64,000 nt of DNA from an uncultured Alphaproteobacteria bacterium (GTDB lineage Bacteria > Pseudomonadota > Alphaproteobacteria > CAAGCB01 > CAG-977): assembly GCA_934277945.1 (NCBI GenBank), contig CAKQWA010000002.1, forward strand, positions 171,338 through 235,337. Reading direction: 5' to 3'. How positions within the stretch are numbered: the first letter of the stretch is position 1; each line of letters opens with the position of its first letter. The notes beneath the pieces are model-generated. The model was given only the letters and a program-made list of their open reading frames with translations. It was not told the DNA's origin and did not search any database. The position numbers and the translations under genes are program-made. Of the stretch, positions 25,601 to 34,360 are shown one piece after another.

Positions 25601-28600
25601 GTGCACGTCGGACGAAACGGCGGACAAAGTCGCCACAGGCGAAGCCGGTTGCATGGCGTCCTGATACGACGAGGAAATCGACCCGATGCCCGACGAGCCG
25701 ACGCCGCCCAGTGCCAGCAAATTCAACTGGCTTGACAAATCCAACTGGGCCTCGCCGGTATCGCGGTTGCCGCCGGCGGCGTGCGCCGCGTTTGTCGCGT
25801 AATAAGCGGAATTCACGGCTTGCGGAACAAAAACGCCGTCGGCATTATAATAACCGCCGCGCTCATACTCGGTTAAAAGTTCGCTTGTAACAGCCCCCTC
25901 ATACGAAGACGTCAAACGCGTGCGCGCCTCGCCCAAATAAGTGCCGGCGCTTGTATTCGTTTCTTCAAACGGCACTTCGTCGTATGTGGACTGGTAAATC
26001 TGATTGTGCTCCCGAGAATCGCCCTCTAAAACTTGGGTTTCCAAGCCGCCTTTGAACACATAGTCGTAGTTGCGCGCCCGACCGTAGCCGCCGATGGAGT
26101 TGCCGGAAACAAAGCCTCTGTCCGCATCCTCGTCGCCGTAGTATCTGACGAACAAAGACGCTTTCGGGTTTTTCTCATACGCGTACATTTTCAAATTCGC
26201 GTCGGCATAAGAATTCGCCGCCGCAAAATTAGCGGCGTCATATTGCGCCCCCAGACGCACGGACGGCGCGATTCTGTCATTCGCTCCGTAAGCGATGTTT
26301 TCCATGTTCAACGACGTCGTCACAACTGCCAAATCGCCCGCCGTCGTACTGTTTCCGGCAAGTTCTCTTGTTTTCATGGCAATGCGGGAAGAAGAACTGC
26401 CAAAGCCTTGCGTGTTTATTTTGGCATACATTCTCAAACCGTTTCGCATTTCGTCATAGTCGCTTTGAGCGATGTCCGTTTTGCGATGAATATGTTGCGA
26501 CCCGCGCGTATCCATGTACTTTTCGTAATCGACGTTTTCCTCGCCGTACGTTTCAAAACGTCCCGACATGGCGGAAATAAAGGCTTTTGAATCGACATAT
26601 CTGGAAAGCGCTTCTGAAACAAGGGACGCGGTTTGCGGGGCATACGACATATCTGCGGAATTTGTCGCCGTGGGCGACAACCCTTTGAACGCTCCGAAAC
26701 GTCTGTCTTGCCTGTTGTATTCCAATCCGACGAAATACATATCCGAAAGGGGAAGCGCCGTATCGTCGCTGCCCAAAGCAATATAGTCGTTTAAACTTTT
26801 AGGCATTTCCTTTTTCAAACGGGTGGGATTGTTCAATGCAACATACCCCGCCCCCAGTTTTCCGGCGCCCGTTGACATATCTTGTTTGGCTTCATTGAGG
26901 CGGGCGGAGGTCACCATGCCTTCCAATCCGGAATAACGCCTTTCAGAATAATATCCCGAATGGAACGTGTAATCGGAACCTATGCTAAACCGTGTCGGCG
27001 GCATAAAGCTGTCAGTATATCTGTATCGACTGTTTGTACTGCTTGATTGAAACGGCAGTTCGTCCAATTTAACATACGAACGCGTTTCCGTCAGCGTACC
27101 GGTGTCAGCCGCGTGTATTTTTGTCGAATAAAGATAAGCTTTGTCAAAAAATGACGAGGAGGTGGAGGAAAAATCCAATCCGCTTGCAATGACATTATCG
27201 GTTCGGCTCGGTCTATAATTCCTGTAATGTTCCAAAGACAAAGACGGAATTTCATTTCCGTTTCCCGCTCTGAAATACTGCACGCTGTTCGCCATGACGG
27301 ATCTGGGCACGTTCACCAACTCGTCAACGTAATTGCTGTACGCGCGCGCATACAATCCGGATTTATAATCGGTCAGATATCCCGCACCGCCGTGAAACAT
27401 GGTCGTATTTGCGGACGCGCCCAAACTGTAAGTCGGGTTAAATCCGCGGGAAGCCGCAGAACCGATGGCGCCGGAATCCGTCAACGTCGGATACACAACC
27501 GTTTCATTCGGCTTCATTTCCAGACTGATTGTGCTGTTTTGATTGGCGGCATTCCCCGTTCCTTGTTCATAGGTGTTGACGCCTGTCGATAAATTGACGT
27601 GCGGAGACCTTCCTTGGAAAGAACTGGAAAGAGGAAAAAGAAGATTTTCCGCGCGGGAATCTATTCTTTCGGAGGCGTTAATATCCAACTTCGCCGTCGT
27701 TTCATACCTGTATGTGTCGTTGACGCCGCCTAATTGAAAACCCGAATTGAACGACATTCCGGAAAGCGTTCCCGCTGTCGTCTGGTCGGCGGGAATTTCG
27801 GGCGCCGAAACCGATAAATCCGCATTTGCCTGCGCCGCTCCCGACACATAACGAAAACCGCCCGGTGCGCGATACAACCACGTCGCCGCGTTTCTGTGTT
27901 CTTTATGGGAAACTCTTGTTTCACCCTCTTGCGTATACCCGTCGTCGTCCAGATTGTGACGGATGCGGTGTTCTTTGACGTAGCCGTCGTCATTCACCGC
28001 GTATTCGCCCGTCGACATGGTTTGACGCGTGAACTGCGCCTGCGGCTTCAAAAGCGCGCGCGTCGCCGAATTGTAACTTTCGTAATCGGAATCCCCCGGC
28101 AACGTCGTGTTGCGCGGCAGGGCGCGCACATACAGCCCCCCGTCGCTCGCCATGAATATGCCTTTCGCGCCCTTAATGTCGTGCGGCGTGCCGCGACCGT
28201 AATCTTCGTCCGTCACCGTGCCGTCGTCGTCGTTCGGAACGCCGACTCTGCCCGCCATGTCCAAATCCGTAAACATGGCGTTGCCGCCCTCGACGCTGGT
28301 CGGTTTGCGGTACAAAAATTCGCCCAGATTCGAGTTGCCTTTATAAACCGTCGTCACCGCGACCTGTCCGCGTCCGGGCTGCCACGACGAATTCGCCGCG
28401 AAAAAGTCCGTCACGTCCGGAATTTCCCAAATGCCCTGCGCGCCCAAAACGCTGACTTTCGACGCGTCGCCCGTCACCGCCGCCATGTTCGCCGACGGAA
28501 TGAAGCCGCCGTCCGCCCCGATCATCGCCGCAATGCGCATCGCGCGCCGGTCCGTAATCTCGTTCGCCGTGCCGTTGTCCGCGCGCGGTCCCGACACGAC

Positions 28601-29113
28601 CAGAACCGTATAGTCAAACGGCTTGCATTCGTCCGTGCGCTGTCCCGCCGCGTCCCTTGTGTCGCAGGAGTGCTGACGCACAATCGCCGCGCGGTAGTTG
28701 TCCGCCAGTCTGTTCTGAAACACGCACGTCCCGTTTTCTTCCAGACAGAATCCGGGGGGCAGGAATTTCGCAAGTTGTCTGTTGTCCAAAACCAGCGATT
28801 GCTTTTCCCCGTTCGCCCCCGTGTAACCGCCTCCGAACGCGCCCGAAGCCGACGTGTCCCCCAACGACCCCAAGTTCGCGTCAATGTACGACATCGCCGC
28901 GTCGCGCAACATTTTCATTTGTCCCGCGACCGTGACTTCTTCCACTTCCTGCGTCTTTTCCGACGTCTGCTTGACAAGCATCGGGCTCATCAGCGTCATC
29001 AGCCCCAGAAGCGCAATCGCTTCCAGCATCAGCGCGCCGCGTTCGTCCGAACGCTTTTGCGTATGTGATTCAACTCGCGTCTTGCTCATCAGGGACATAA
29101 AACGGGACAACAT
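22688..29113 (-). CDS. Giant prepilin-like surface protein (2141 residues), PilV-type N-terminus
   Basis: Residues 1-26 are a basic leader ending in RG, followed by ALMLEAIALLGLMTLMSPM with Glu31 at mature position 5: a class III (type IV prepilin) signal and N-terminal helix. Residues about 60-240 contain four Cys (123, 130, 150, 163) and a MRIAAMIGADGGFIP segment that recalls PilV-type pilus-tip adhesins. Residues 164 to about 1741 contain no Cys and are rich in Ser, Thr, Asn, Tyr and Gly. The last 400 residues are again Cys-rich, with C-x-G-x-L-type pairs and a YCYF motif near the end. Known pilins are 150-500 residues, so this would be a giant pilus-tip adhesin or fibre. A strong AAAGGAG site precedes the ATG. 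The 254 bases upstream contain no gene and presumably its promoter. Confidence 0.8.
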   Translation of the reverse strand: MLSRFMSLMSKTRVESHTQKRSDERGALMLEAIALLGLMTLMSPMLVKQTSEKTQEVEEVTVAGQMKMLRDAAMSYIDANLGSLGDTSASGAFGGGYTGANGEKQSLVLDNRQLAKFLPPGFCLEENGTCVFQNRLADNYRAAIVRQHSCDTRDAAGQRTDECKPFDYTVLVVSGPRADNGTANEITDRRAMRIAAMIGADGGFIPSANMAAVTGDASKVSVLGAQGIWEIPDVTDFFAANSSWQPGRGQVAVTTVYKGNSNLGEFLYRKPTSVEGGNAMFTDLDMAGRVGVPNDDDGTVTDEDYGRGTPHDIKGAKGIFMASDGGLYVRALPRNTTLPGDSDYESYNSATRALLKPQAQFTRQTMSTGEYAVNDDGYVKEHRIRHNLDDDGYTQEGETRVSHKEHRNAATWLYRAPGGFRYVSGAAQANADLSVSAPEIPADQTTAGTLSGMSFNSGFQLGGVNDTYRYETTAKLDINASERIDSRAENLLFPLSSSFQGRSPHVNLSTGVNTYEQGTGNAANQNSTISLEMKPNETVVYPTLTDSGAIGSAASRGFNPTYSLGASANTTMFHGGAGYLTDYKSGLYARAYSNYVDELVNVPRSVMANSVQYFRAGNGNEIPSLSLEHYRNYRPSRTDNVIASGLDFSSTSSSFFDKAYLYSTKIHAADTGTLTETRSYVKLDELPFQSSSTNSRYRYTDSFMPPTRFSIGSDYTFHSGYYSERRYSGLEGMVTSARLNEAKQDMSTGAGKLGAGYVALNNPTRLKKEMPKSLNDYIALGSDDTALPLSDMYFVGLEYNRQDRRFGAFKGLSPTATNSADMSYAPQTASLVSEALSRYVDSKAFISAMSGRFETYGEENVDYEKYMDTRGSQHIHRKTDIAQSDYDEMRNGLRMYAKINTQGFGSSSSRIAMKTRELAGNSTTAGDLAVVTTSLNMENIAYGANDRIAPSVRLGAQYDAANFAAANSYADANLKMYAYEKNPKASLFVRYYGDEDADRGFVSGNSIGGYGRARNYDYVFKGGLETQVLEGDSREHNQIYQSTYDEVPFEETNTSAGTYLGEARTRLTSSYEGAVTSELLTEYERGGYYNADGVFVPQAVNSAYYATNAAHAAGGNRDTGEAQLDLSSQLNLLALGGVGSSGIGSISSSYQDAMQPASPVATLSAVSSDVHKGYILSGQVSEAARNNEVWKSLTKAAQLKLRSHSLSQPRSDHKRDAQYNSWYHLSYIPSLNLSAVAVAENITGEDEYGSTGLLQGSTLEMDSYASVQDTALPQLRSSLRTERVLFDPRTPFRNIEEWQNQHRATSDFFKATGQYTTERASLNMTAGSTGGIHYDTFNLLTATSDLTTLAVSQTPGTSMRRFAQSQLLSDVSYRQDYMAIGDSGIHVTSGLLGNIVRVPDSTAWNDFSAVGMNLKLGATAGVVVGTGEQTLDTAFTANSPQGWQNARFGFITQREQINAVGSGLNGAPFGRISTNSADTRFYKLPNKSSVVSQNFMPNPTLVNSVSLSSDVPRYATRADPRFYTMGAQNKIIGGLIITSQYGSDTTHGTPPIAEFSTIVHQPANTSWNGSATTSYGRLQLAGNGQAGIDLDTRYWKIRDGYIEVNRDEARKFGDTVDQTINWRNNATYYTYTSSETFRQVRKIDNDTATGGYNYSTGRRDSYALGDGQSYQPTSSMFRYGSTSNVPKEIYDAFRLDPAYVSVMNDIKLTSRGGANLSDILPNYVLKSIYTLTNQYAKGPWPCDTTDATTRNMYKEDGWKDGYYNYYNSNPGNCSFVVPRGRLAKEPARYMDTNNATLDKYHYASRNSYYMEAWETDCSLMNRFGYKNYCTLNASGYKAYNVNPRSMFVSYAANNYYHCSGGSSAGCLTHPFMGVVPAPGMYVSFTSYNSSSRSSVVGIDDHLAGICPAGYLPVMTVTPTAFDVGKVIFIDAGSNSTASTIPIGPTTTGGEFYVVNDLSKLPIVEEDDSQEGDPTYGWEAHTDPDQPNRYLADVIQTSRRFQNFGHQDYRTEVPFIYQPATRIAVAAKPLCANSPANCLQITMDTRLRTDTTRYDCGAYGGKTLCGWAVAMGTVTPNKVKTSATSPDYFWNMGGIFSGSMQALVHTYCYFDPQNFNFPNAYMDYEQRRVRPVDNPNLLMKHK

Positions 29114-29367
29114 CGCCTTTACTCCTTTGTTGTGCGGTCGCTTTAAACGCCGCGCCGCCCTGCCATCTTAAACGAACTTCCTTAACAACCTTTAAAAAAC
29201 ATCGCTTGATTGCAAGGCGGGCTTAACACTTTTACTTATTGTCAGGCTAGCAAAGCGCGTTTGTCAAAAACAACAAAAAACGTGTATATCTGAATCCATA
29301 ACCCGCGCAAATCCGCCGTTTCAGACGGATATATCTTTGGTCATATACGGTAAAATATCTTTTTATA

Positions 29368-29802
29368 TCAACAACTTAAATAATTTTGAAGTTGTTTTAT
29401 CAGCACTTCGTCCGCCGGCGGCAGACGCTTCACCGCGCCGTTTGAATCCGGCATTTGCATCGCGATGTCGCGCGCGTTCACGAACGCCGCCTGCTGATTT
29501 TCCAAAGGAATCGGATTGCCCGTCCATTCGCGGCAGGCGAAAAACAGCATCACCAAGTGAAAACGCGCGTACGAATACGACACAAAGCCGACTTCGCGCA
29601 AATCCGACTCGGAAACGCCGATTCCCAATTCCTCTTTCAATTCGCGGCACAGCGCGGCTTGCGGCGTTTCGCCCGTTTCAATCTTGCCGCCGGGGAATTC
29701 CCAGAATCCCGCGAATTCCTTGCCTTCGGGACGCGAGCACATCAGCACCCGCCCCTCCGCGTCAATCAGCGCGCCCGCAACGACGTAAACAATCTTTTGC
29801 AT
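29368..29802 (-). CDS. mutT: Nudix hydrolase, MutT-like (8-oxo-dGTP diphosphatase type)
   Basis: A 144-residue Nudix protein that likely cleaves oxidised nucleoside triphosphates such as 8-oxo-dGTP. The full Nudix box is present, running from GGKIETGETPQAALCREL to KEELGI, and EFAGFWEFPGG precedes it as in MutT. The ATG overlaps the stop of the macB permease gene by one base (TGATG), so it is translationally coupled to an export operon. The original waaA/mutT/secA-type contexts are absent. The enzyme could instead act on another nucleotide; the family call is firm, the substrate less so. Confidence 0.88.
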   Translation of the reverse strand: MQKIVYVVAGALIDAEGRVLMCSRPEGKEFAGFWEFPGGKIETGETPQAALCRELKEELGIGVSESDLREVGFVSYSYARFHLVMLFFACREWTGNPIPLENQQAAFVNARDIAMQMPDSNGAVKRLPPADEVLIKQLQNYLSC

Positions 29803-31016
29803 CACTGGTATCTCAACGCTTCAATCGGATCCAATTTCATGGCTTTGTACGCCGGAAACACGCCCGACACCACGCCCACGAAACTCGACACCGTAAACGA
29901 CAATATCACGGGCCACAGGCTGAACGGCACCGCCGTGTCGTACAAATAGCCGCCCAACTGCGACAAGCCGACGCCCAAAATCAGCCCCACCGTGCCGCCC
30001 AGCACCGATATCAGCACGGATTCCGCCAAAAACTGCATCATAATCCAGCGGTTCGGCGCGCCCAGCGCTTTGCGGATGCCGATTTCGCGCGTGCGCTCCG
30101 TCACCGACACAAGCATCATGTTCACAATGCCGATCGCCCCCACGACCAGAGAAATCGACGCGATCGCCGACAGCAGAATCGACAGCACCGTGCCGATCAG
30201 TTTGATGTTTTCCACCATTTCCGCCACGTTGAAAATGCGGAAATCGTTGTCGTCCTCGTCTTTAATCTTGTGCCGCGCGCGCAAAAACCGCGTAATGCGC
30301 TGTTCGACGATGTTCAAATCCTCGTTTTCGTTGAATTTCACGGCGATGTGGTTCACCGCGTTCAGTTTCGCATAGCGGTTGAAGCGTCTTTGCACCGTCA
30401 AAAGCGGCATCATCACGGACGCGTCCTGATTCGCGCCGCCGGAACTCGACCCTTTTTCCTTTAAAATCCCGACAACCGTGAACGGCTGGTTGCCGATGCG
30501 GATGTTTTTGCCGAGAGGGTCGTCGTACGGAAACAACTCGGAAGCGACTTCCGCGCCGATGACGACACTGGACGTGCCTTTTCTGATGTCCTGTTCGTCC
30601 AAGCCGCGACCGCGCGCAATCTCCCAGTTCGCCGTCTGCATATACTCCGGCGTCGAACCGATGATCGATACGCTCCAATTATACGGACCGTTCACCGCCT
30701 GCGCGTTCGTGCTCAACACGGGCGCAATCACGTTCATGCCGCGCAAAGCCCGCATCGCCAGCGCGTCGTCCAGCGTAATGGAAGTCGTCGGACCGGACGT
30801 TTTCACCGTCGCTTTCGGACGTTCCGAACGGATAATCAGCAAATTCGCGCCCATTTCCACAAAGCGTTCCTGAATGATGTTCTGCACCGCCTGCCCCGCC
30901 GCCACCATCATCACGACCGCGCACACGCCGATGATGATGCCCAGCGTCGTCAGAAACGAGCGCATCTTGTTGCCCGTCATGGATAAAAACGCTTCGTACA
31001 AAACGGATTTAATCAT
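29802..31016 (-). CDS. MacB-type ABC transporter permease
   Basis: A 404-residue permease of the MacB/LolC/FtsX group. It begins MIKSVLYEAFLSMTGNKMRSFLTTLGIIIGV, has a first membrane helix at about 20-42, a large periplasmic domain (about 45-275) and three C-terminal helices containing GIRKALGAP. The start lies within the end of the ATPase gene (8-base overlap) and has a GGAG site; a longer reading frame upstream is only shadow sequence. In MacB of E. coli, ATPase and permease are fused, whereas here they are separate genes. It would export a substrate from the periplasm through TolC using MacA. Confidence 0.9.
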   Translation of the reverse strand: MIKSVLYEAFLSMTGNKMRSFLTTLGIIIGVCAVVMMVAAGQAVQNIIQERFVEMGANLLIIRSERPKATVKTSGPTTSITLDDALAMRALRGMNVIAPVLSTNAQAVNGPYNWSVSIIGSTPEYMQTANWEIARGRGLDEQDIRKGTSSVVIGAEVASELFPYDDPLGKNIRIGNQPFTVVGILKEKGSSSGGANQDASVMMPLLTVQRRFNRYAKLNAVNHIAVKFNENEDLNIVEQRITRFLRARHKIKDEDDNDFRIFNVAEMVENIKLIGTVLSILLSAIASISLVVGAIGIVNMMLVSVTERTREIGIRKALGAPNRWIMMQFLAESVLISVLGGTVGLILGVGLSQLGGYLYDTAVPFSLWPVILSFTVSSFVGVVSGVFPAYKAMKLDPIEALRYQ

Positions 31017-31734
31017 CTGATTCTCCGTGAAAACCTTTGTAATCCGACACTTTGCCGTCATACGCGATCGTGCCGTCGACAATGCGCACCAGCCGGTCGG
31101 CGTACATCGCCACGTCGGGTTCGTGCGTGACAAGCACAATCGTAATGCCCTGCTCTTTGTTCAAATTCTGCAAAAACAGCATGATTTCGTCGCTGGTTTT
31201 GGAATCCAGATTCCCTGTCGGTTCGTCCGCCAAAATCATTTCGGGCGAATTGACCAAGGCGCGCGCAATCGCGACCCTTTGCTGCATACCGCCGGAAATC
31301 TGATTGGGAAAACGGCTCGCAAAATTCTTCAAACCGACCAGCGTCAGCATCTCTTTCGCGCGCTGTTCGCGCTCCGGCTTGTCCATGTCGTTCGCGTAAA
31401 TCAGCGGCAAAGACACGTTGTCGGTCAGCGACCGGCGCATCAGAAGATTGAAGCCCTGAAACACGAATCCGATCATGCGGTTGCGCACATACGCCAGATC
31501 GTCGTCGTTCATGTCGGAAACGACTTTGCCGCCCAGAACGTACTTGCCCGACGTGGGACGGTCAAGACAGCCCAAAATGTTCATAAAAGTCGACTTGCCC
31601 GCGCCCGACGGTCCCATAATGGCGACGAATTCGCCCTTTTCAACGGTCATATTGACTTTTTTCAGGACGTCCTGCTTCATGCCGCCCGCCATAAAGTACG
31701 TTTTGCAGACGTTTTTGATTTCAATGACGCTCAT
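31009..31734 (-). CDS. MacB/LolD-type ABC transporter ATPase
   Basis: A 241-residue ATPase with Walker A GPSGAGKST (about 41-49), a Q-loop in FVFQGFNLL, the signature SGGMQQRVAIARAL, Walker B MILADEPTGNLDS and the switch His in VTHEPD. The LDRPTSGKYVL and DEPTGNLDSKT segments place it in the MacB/LolD branch of ABC proteins. It overlaps the upstream macA stop by four bases (ATGA) and the permease start by eight. Confidence 0.93.
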   Translation of the reverse strand: MSVIEIKNVCKTYFMAGGMKQDVLKKVNMTVEKGEFVAIMGPSGAGKSTFMNILGCLDRPTSGKYVLGGKVVSDMNDDDLAYVRNRMIGFVFQGFNLLMRRSLTDNVSLPLIYANDMDKPEREQRAKEMLTLVGLKNFASRFPNQISGGMQQRVAIARALVNSPEMILADEPTGNLDSKTSDEIMLFLQNLNKEQGITIVLVTHEPDVAMYADRLVRIVDGTIAYDGKVSDYKGFHGESDD

Positions 31735-32891
31735 GGAGGTCCTCCGCGCTTAACGGACACTTTCGTCGTCAAATCTTCGGTCACGACGGAATCACCCTCT
31801 TTCAGCCCCGACACGATTTCCGTGTAGACCAGATTGGAAATGCCTTTGACGACTTTCGTCGCGACGGGCGTGTCGTTGACCAGTTTGTAAACAATCGCCT
31901 CGTTTTTCTTCAATTCCTTACGTTCTTCGCGAATACGCATCTTGTCGATGTTCGACTTTTTGCCGTTGTTTGTATTCGGCGTCACGGGGCGGAACTGAAA
32001 AGCCATGTTCGCCAGTTTCAGCACGTCGTCGCGTTCGTCGACGTTGACCGTAATGTAGGCGGTCATGCCGGGGAGCAGACGCAAATCGTCGTTTGAAATC
32101 GACACGACGACCGTGTACATCACGACGTTTGAATCTTCCGTCGGCTGCAAACGCACCTGCGACACCGTGCCGCTGAACGTGTCCGCCGGATAGGTGTCGA
32201 CCGTGAATTCGACGGGCAGTCCTGCTTTAACGGGTCCGATGTCCGCCTCCGACACGCTCGCCTCTATCTGCATTTTCGTCAAATCTTCCGCGATTGTGAA
32301 CAGTTCGGGCGTTTGGAAACTGGACGCGACGGTCTGCCCCTCCTCGACCTCTTTGGTGATGATCGTGCCGGAAACGGGGGAGATGATGTTCGCATAGCCC
32401 AAATTGCGCTGGGCTTTTTTGACTTGCGCCACCGCCCGATCGTAATTCGAGCGCGCGGTCACGACGTCGATGTCCGACTGCTCCCATTCCGATTTGGAAA
32501 TGAAGTTGTTTTCGTACAATTCCTTGTTGCGCTTCGCCGTCAAAATCGCGTAGTCCAGTTTGGATTTGTAATCTTTCAGCAAAGCCTTCGCCTCGTTCAA
32601 ATCCTGTTCAAGCGTGAACGTTTCCAACTGGGCGATCAACTGCCCCTTGACGACCTGCGAATTGTAATCGACGAACACTTTTTCGATAATGCCGGACACC
32701 TGCGTGCCGACGGAAACCACGTTGACGGGCTGGATTGTCCCCGTCGCCGTCACGTCGACCCGCAAATTGCCTTTCGTCACGGTCACATAATCGTAAACGA
32801 TTTTTTCTTTGCGCGGGAAAAAGTGGCGATACCCCGAAAAACCGGCGGCACCCAGAATGACGACAATCAGAAAAACGGATAATTTTTTCAT
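31731..32891 (-). CDS. MacA-like periplasmic adaptor (HlyD/RND family)
   Basis: A 386-residue membrane-fusion protein linking the inner-membrane transporter to TolC. It has an N-terminal membrane anchor (about 4-22), a first lipoyl half with TGTIQPVNVVSVGTQVSG, a helical hairpin (about 90-150), a second lipoyl half (PVSGTIITKEVEEGQTV), a beta-barrel domain and a membrane-proximal domain ending in GLKEGDSVVTE. It follows tolC by three bases and overlaps the ATPase gene, so all five genes of this set form one operon. Confidence 0.92.
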   Translation of the reverse strand: MKKLSVFLIVVILGAAGFSGYRHFFPRKEKIVYDYVTVTKGNLRVDVTATGTIQPVNVVSVGTQVSGIIEKVFVDYNSQVVKGQLIAQLETFTLEQDLNEAKALLKDYKSKLDYAILTAKRNKELYENNFISKSEWEQSDIDVVTARSNYDRAVAQVKKAQRNLGYANIISPVSGTIITKEVEEGQTVASSFQTPELFTIAEDLTKMQIEASVSEADIGPVKAGLPVEFTVDTYPADTFSGTVSQVRLQPTEDSNVVMYTVVVSISNDDLRLLPGMTAYITVNVDERDDVLKLANMAFQFRPVTPNTNNGKKSNIDKMRIREERKELKKNEAIVYKLVNDTPVATKVVKGISNLVYTEIVSGLKEGDSVVTEDLTTKVSVKRGGPP

Positions 32892-32894
32892 ATC

Positions 32895-34283
32895 TTACAG
32901 TCCCTTATCGGTCTTGAACGGGTCGATCAGTCCCATGGAGCGAATCAAATTGCTTTTGGAAATCAGCAGGTTGTAGAACGAGCGGCTTTTGGACGTGCGC
33001 GCGTCCGCCAGTTTCGACTGCGCGTCCAAAACGTTCAGAATGTTGCCTTTGCCCGCCTTGTACGCCCCCAAAGCGACATTCGCGCTCTGCGACGCGCTTT
33101 TCAGCAGGGTCAGACTGATTTCGTGCGTTTTTTTCGCCGTGTTGAACGTCTGGTAGTTTTCCCACACGTCGCTTTGCACGCTGTTTTCCAATTCTTTGAG
33201 TTCGGCGCGTTTTTGCTCCGCCTGATAGCGCGCGCGGGTGATTTTGTACTGGTTTTTAAAGCCCGTGAACAGCGGAAGGGTCATCGACAGCCCAACGCGG
33301 CTGGAATACTCCTTGTCGCCGCCTTTGGTCAAATCGTCCGTGGCGTCCAGCCCCGCGGTCATGGAAAAAGACGGGGCGTTCTGCGCTTTTTCGTAATTCA
33401 GCGTCGCAAGGGATTGCTTCAAATCGGCTTTTTTCGCCAGAATGTCCGAACGGTTTTGAAGCGCGATGTCCAGCAGGCTTTCGATTTTTTCGTCGATTTC
33501 CAGATTTTCAAGCGTGTAGGGTTGCGGTTCCAGCAAAAAACTCTTTTGCGGCGGATAATTCAGCAAAACCGCCAGCGCGCCCTTTGTCAAAGACAGGGCT
33601 TCCTCGGCTTCGGCGGCGGTCAGTTGCGCTTGCGAGTACGACGTTTCCGCCTGCAATTTGTCGCTTAAAGCCGCCAATCCGAGTTCATAGCGTTTTGCCG
33701 CCGCGTCGTAGGCGGATTTCGCGGCGTCGACCGTCGCTTGCGAATTGGCGTATTCCTCCTGCGCGGCGAAAAGGCGGTAATACGCGCGCGTCACTTCAAA
33801 AATCAGCGTTTGAAGCGTGTCGGAGCGCGTGAAAGAGGACGAAATCAACGCCTGACGCACGGCTTCCGTATTTTGCGCGCGCCCGCCGAAATCGTACAAA
33901 AGCCAGTTCAAAGACAGCGAGCCGGACAGCCCCGAAGAATTGGAATCGTGACGCGAATTGTCAGCTTCCGTGTTTGATGTTTTGACATCCGCGCTTAAAT
34001 CCGCCGTCGGCAGATAATCGGCTTTCGCCTCGCCGAACGCGGCGGCTTTCTGCATGGCGGCGGCGTATTGCGCCGCGGTTTGCGGATTGTTGCACAGCGC
34101 GAGATTCACAACGTCCGACAAAGTGAGCTTTTTATCGGCGATATCGGCGGAGCACACGGGTTCGCGCACCTGCGTTTCGACCGATTGCGCCGTGTTGAAC
34201 GGATCGCCGCCGAACGCGAACGCCCGCGCCGGACTCAACAAAGCCGCCATAAAGAGCCATTTTGCAAACTGTCCTGATTTCAA
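32895..34283 (-). CDS. tolC: TolC-family outer-membrane efflux protein
   Basis: A 462-residue outer-membrane channel. Signal peptide (about 1-23, ending AFA), then a plug-like start with LSDVVNLALCNNPQ and two repeated helical halves, each with a ...YE...A...L-type hairpin (LSADVKTSNTEADNS, LSMTLPLFTGFKNQYKITRAR). The second half contains SRVGLSMTLPLFTGF and ends with NLLISKSNLIRSMG. The first gene of the macAB-type operon; about 75 bases of AT-rich sequence upstream may hold the promoter. Confidence 0.92.
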   Translation of the reverse strand: MKSGQFAKWLFMAALLSPARAFAFGGDPFNTAQSVETQVREPVCSADIADKKLTLSDVVNLALCNNPQTAAQYAAAMQKAAAFGEAKADYLPTADLSADVKTSNTEADNSRHDSNSSGLSGSLSLNWLLYDFGGRAQNTEAVRQALISSSFTRSDTLQTLIFEVTRAYYRLFAAQEEYANSQATVDAAKSAYDAAAKRYELGLAALSDKLQAETSYSQAQLTAAEAEEALSLTKGALAVLLNYPPQKSFLLEPQPYTLENLEIDEKIESLLDIALQNRSDILAKKADLKQSLATLNYEKAQNAPSFSMTAGLDATDDLTKGGDKEYSSRVGLSMTLPLFTGFKNQYKITRARYQAEQKRAELKELENSVQSDVWENYQTFNTAKKTHEISLTLLKSASQSANVALGAYKAGKGNILNVLDAQSKLADARTSKSRSFYNLLISKSNLIRSMGLIDPFKTDKGL

Positions 34284-34360
34284 AGCCGTATCCTTTGTCT
34301 TTTCATGATATTTTCGTTCATCTTTACGTTAATACGCAAAGCGGGCAAGATGTCTTTCGT

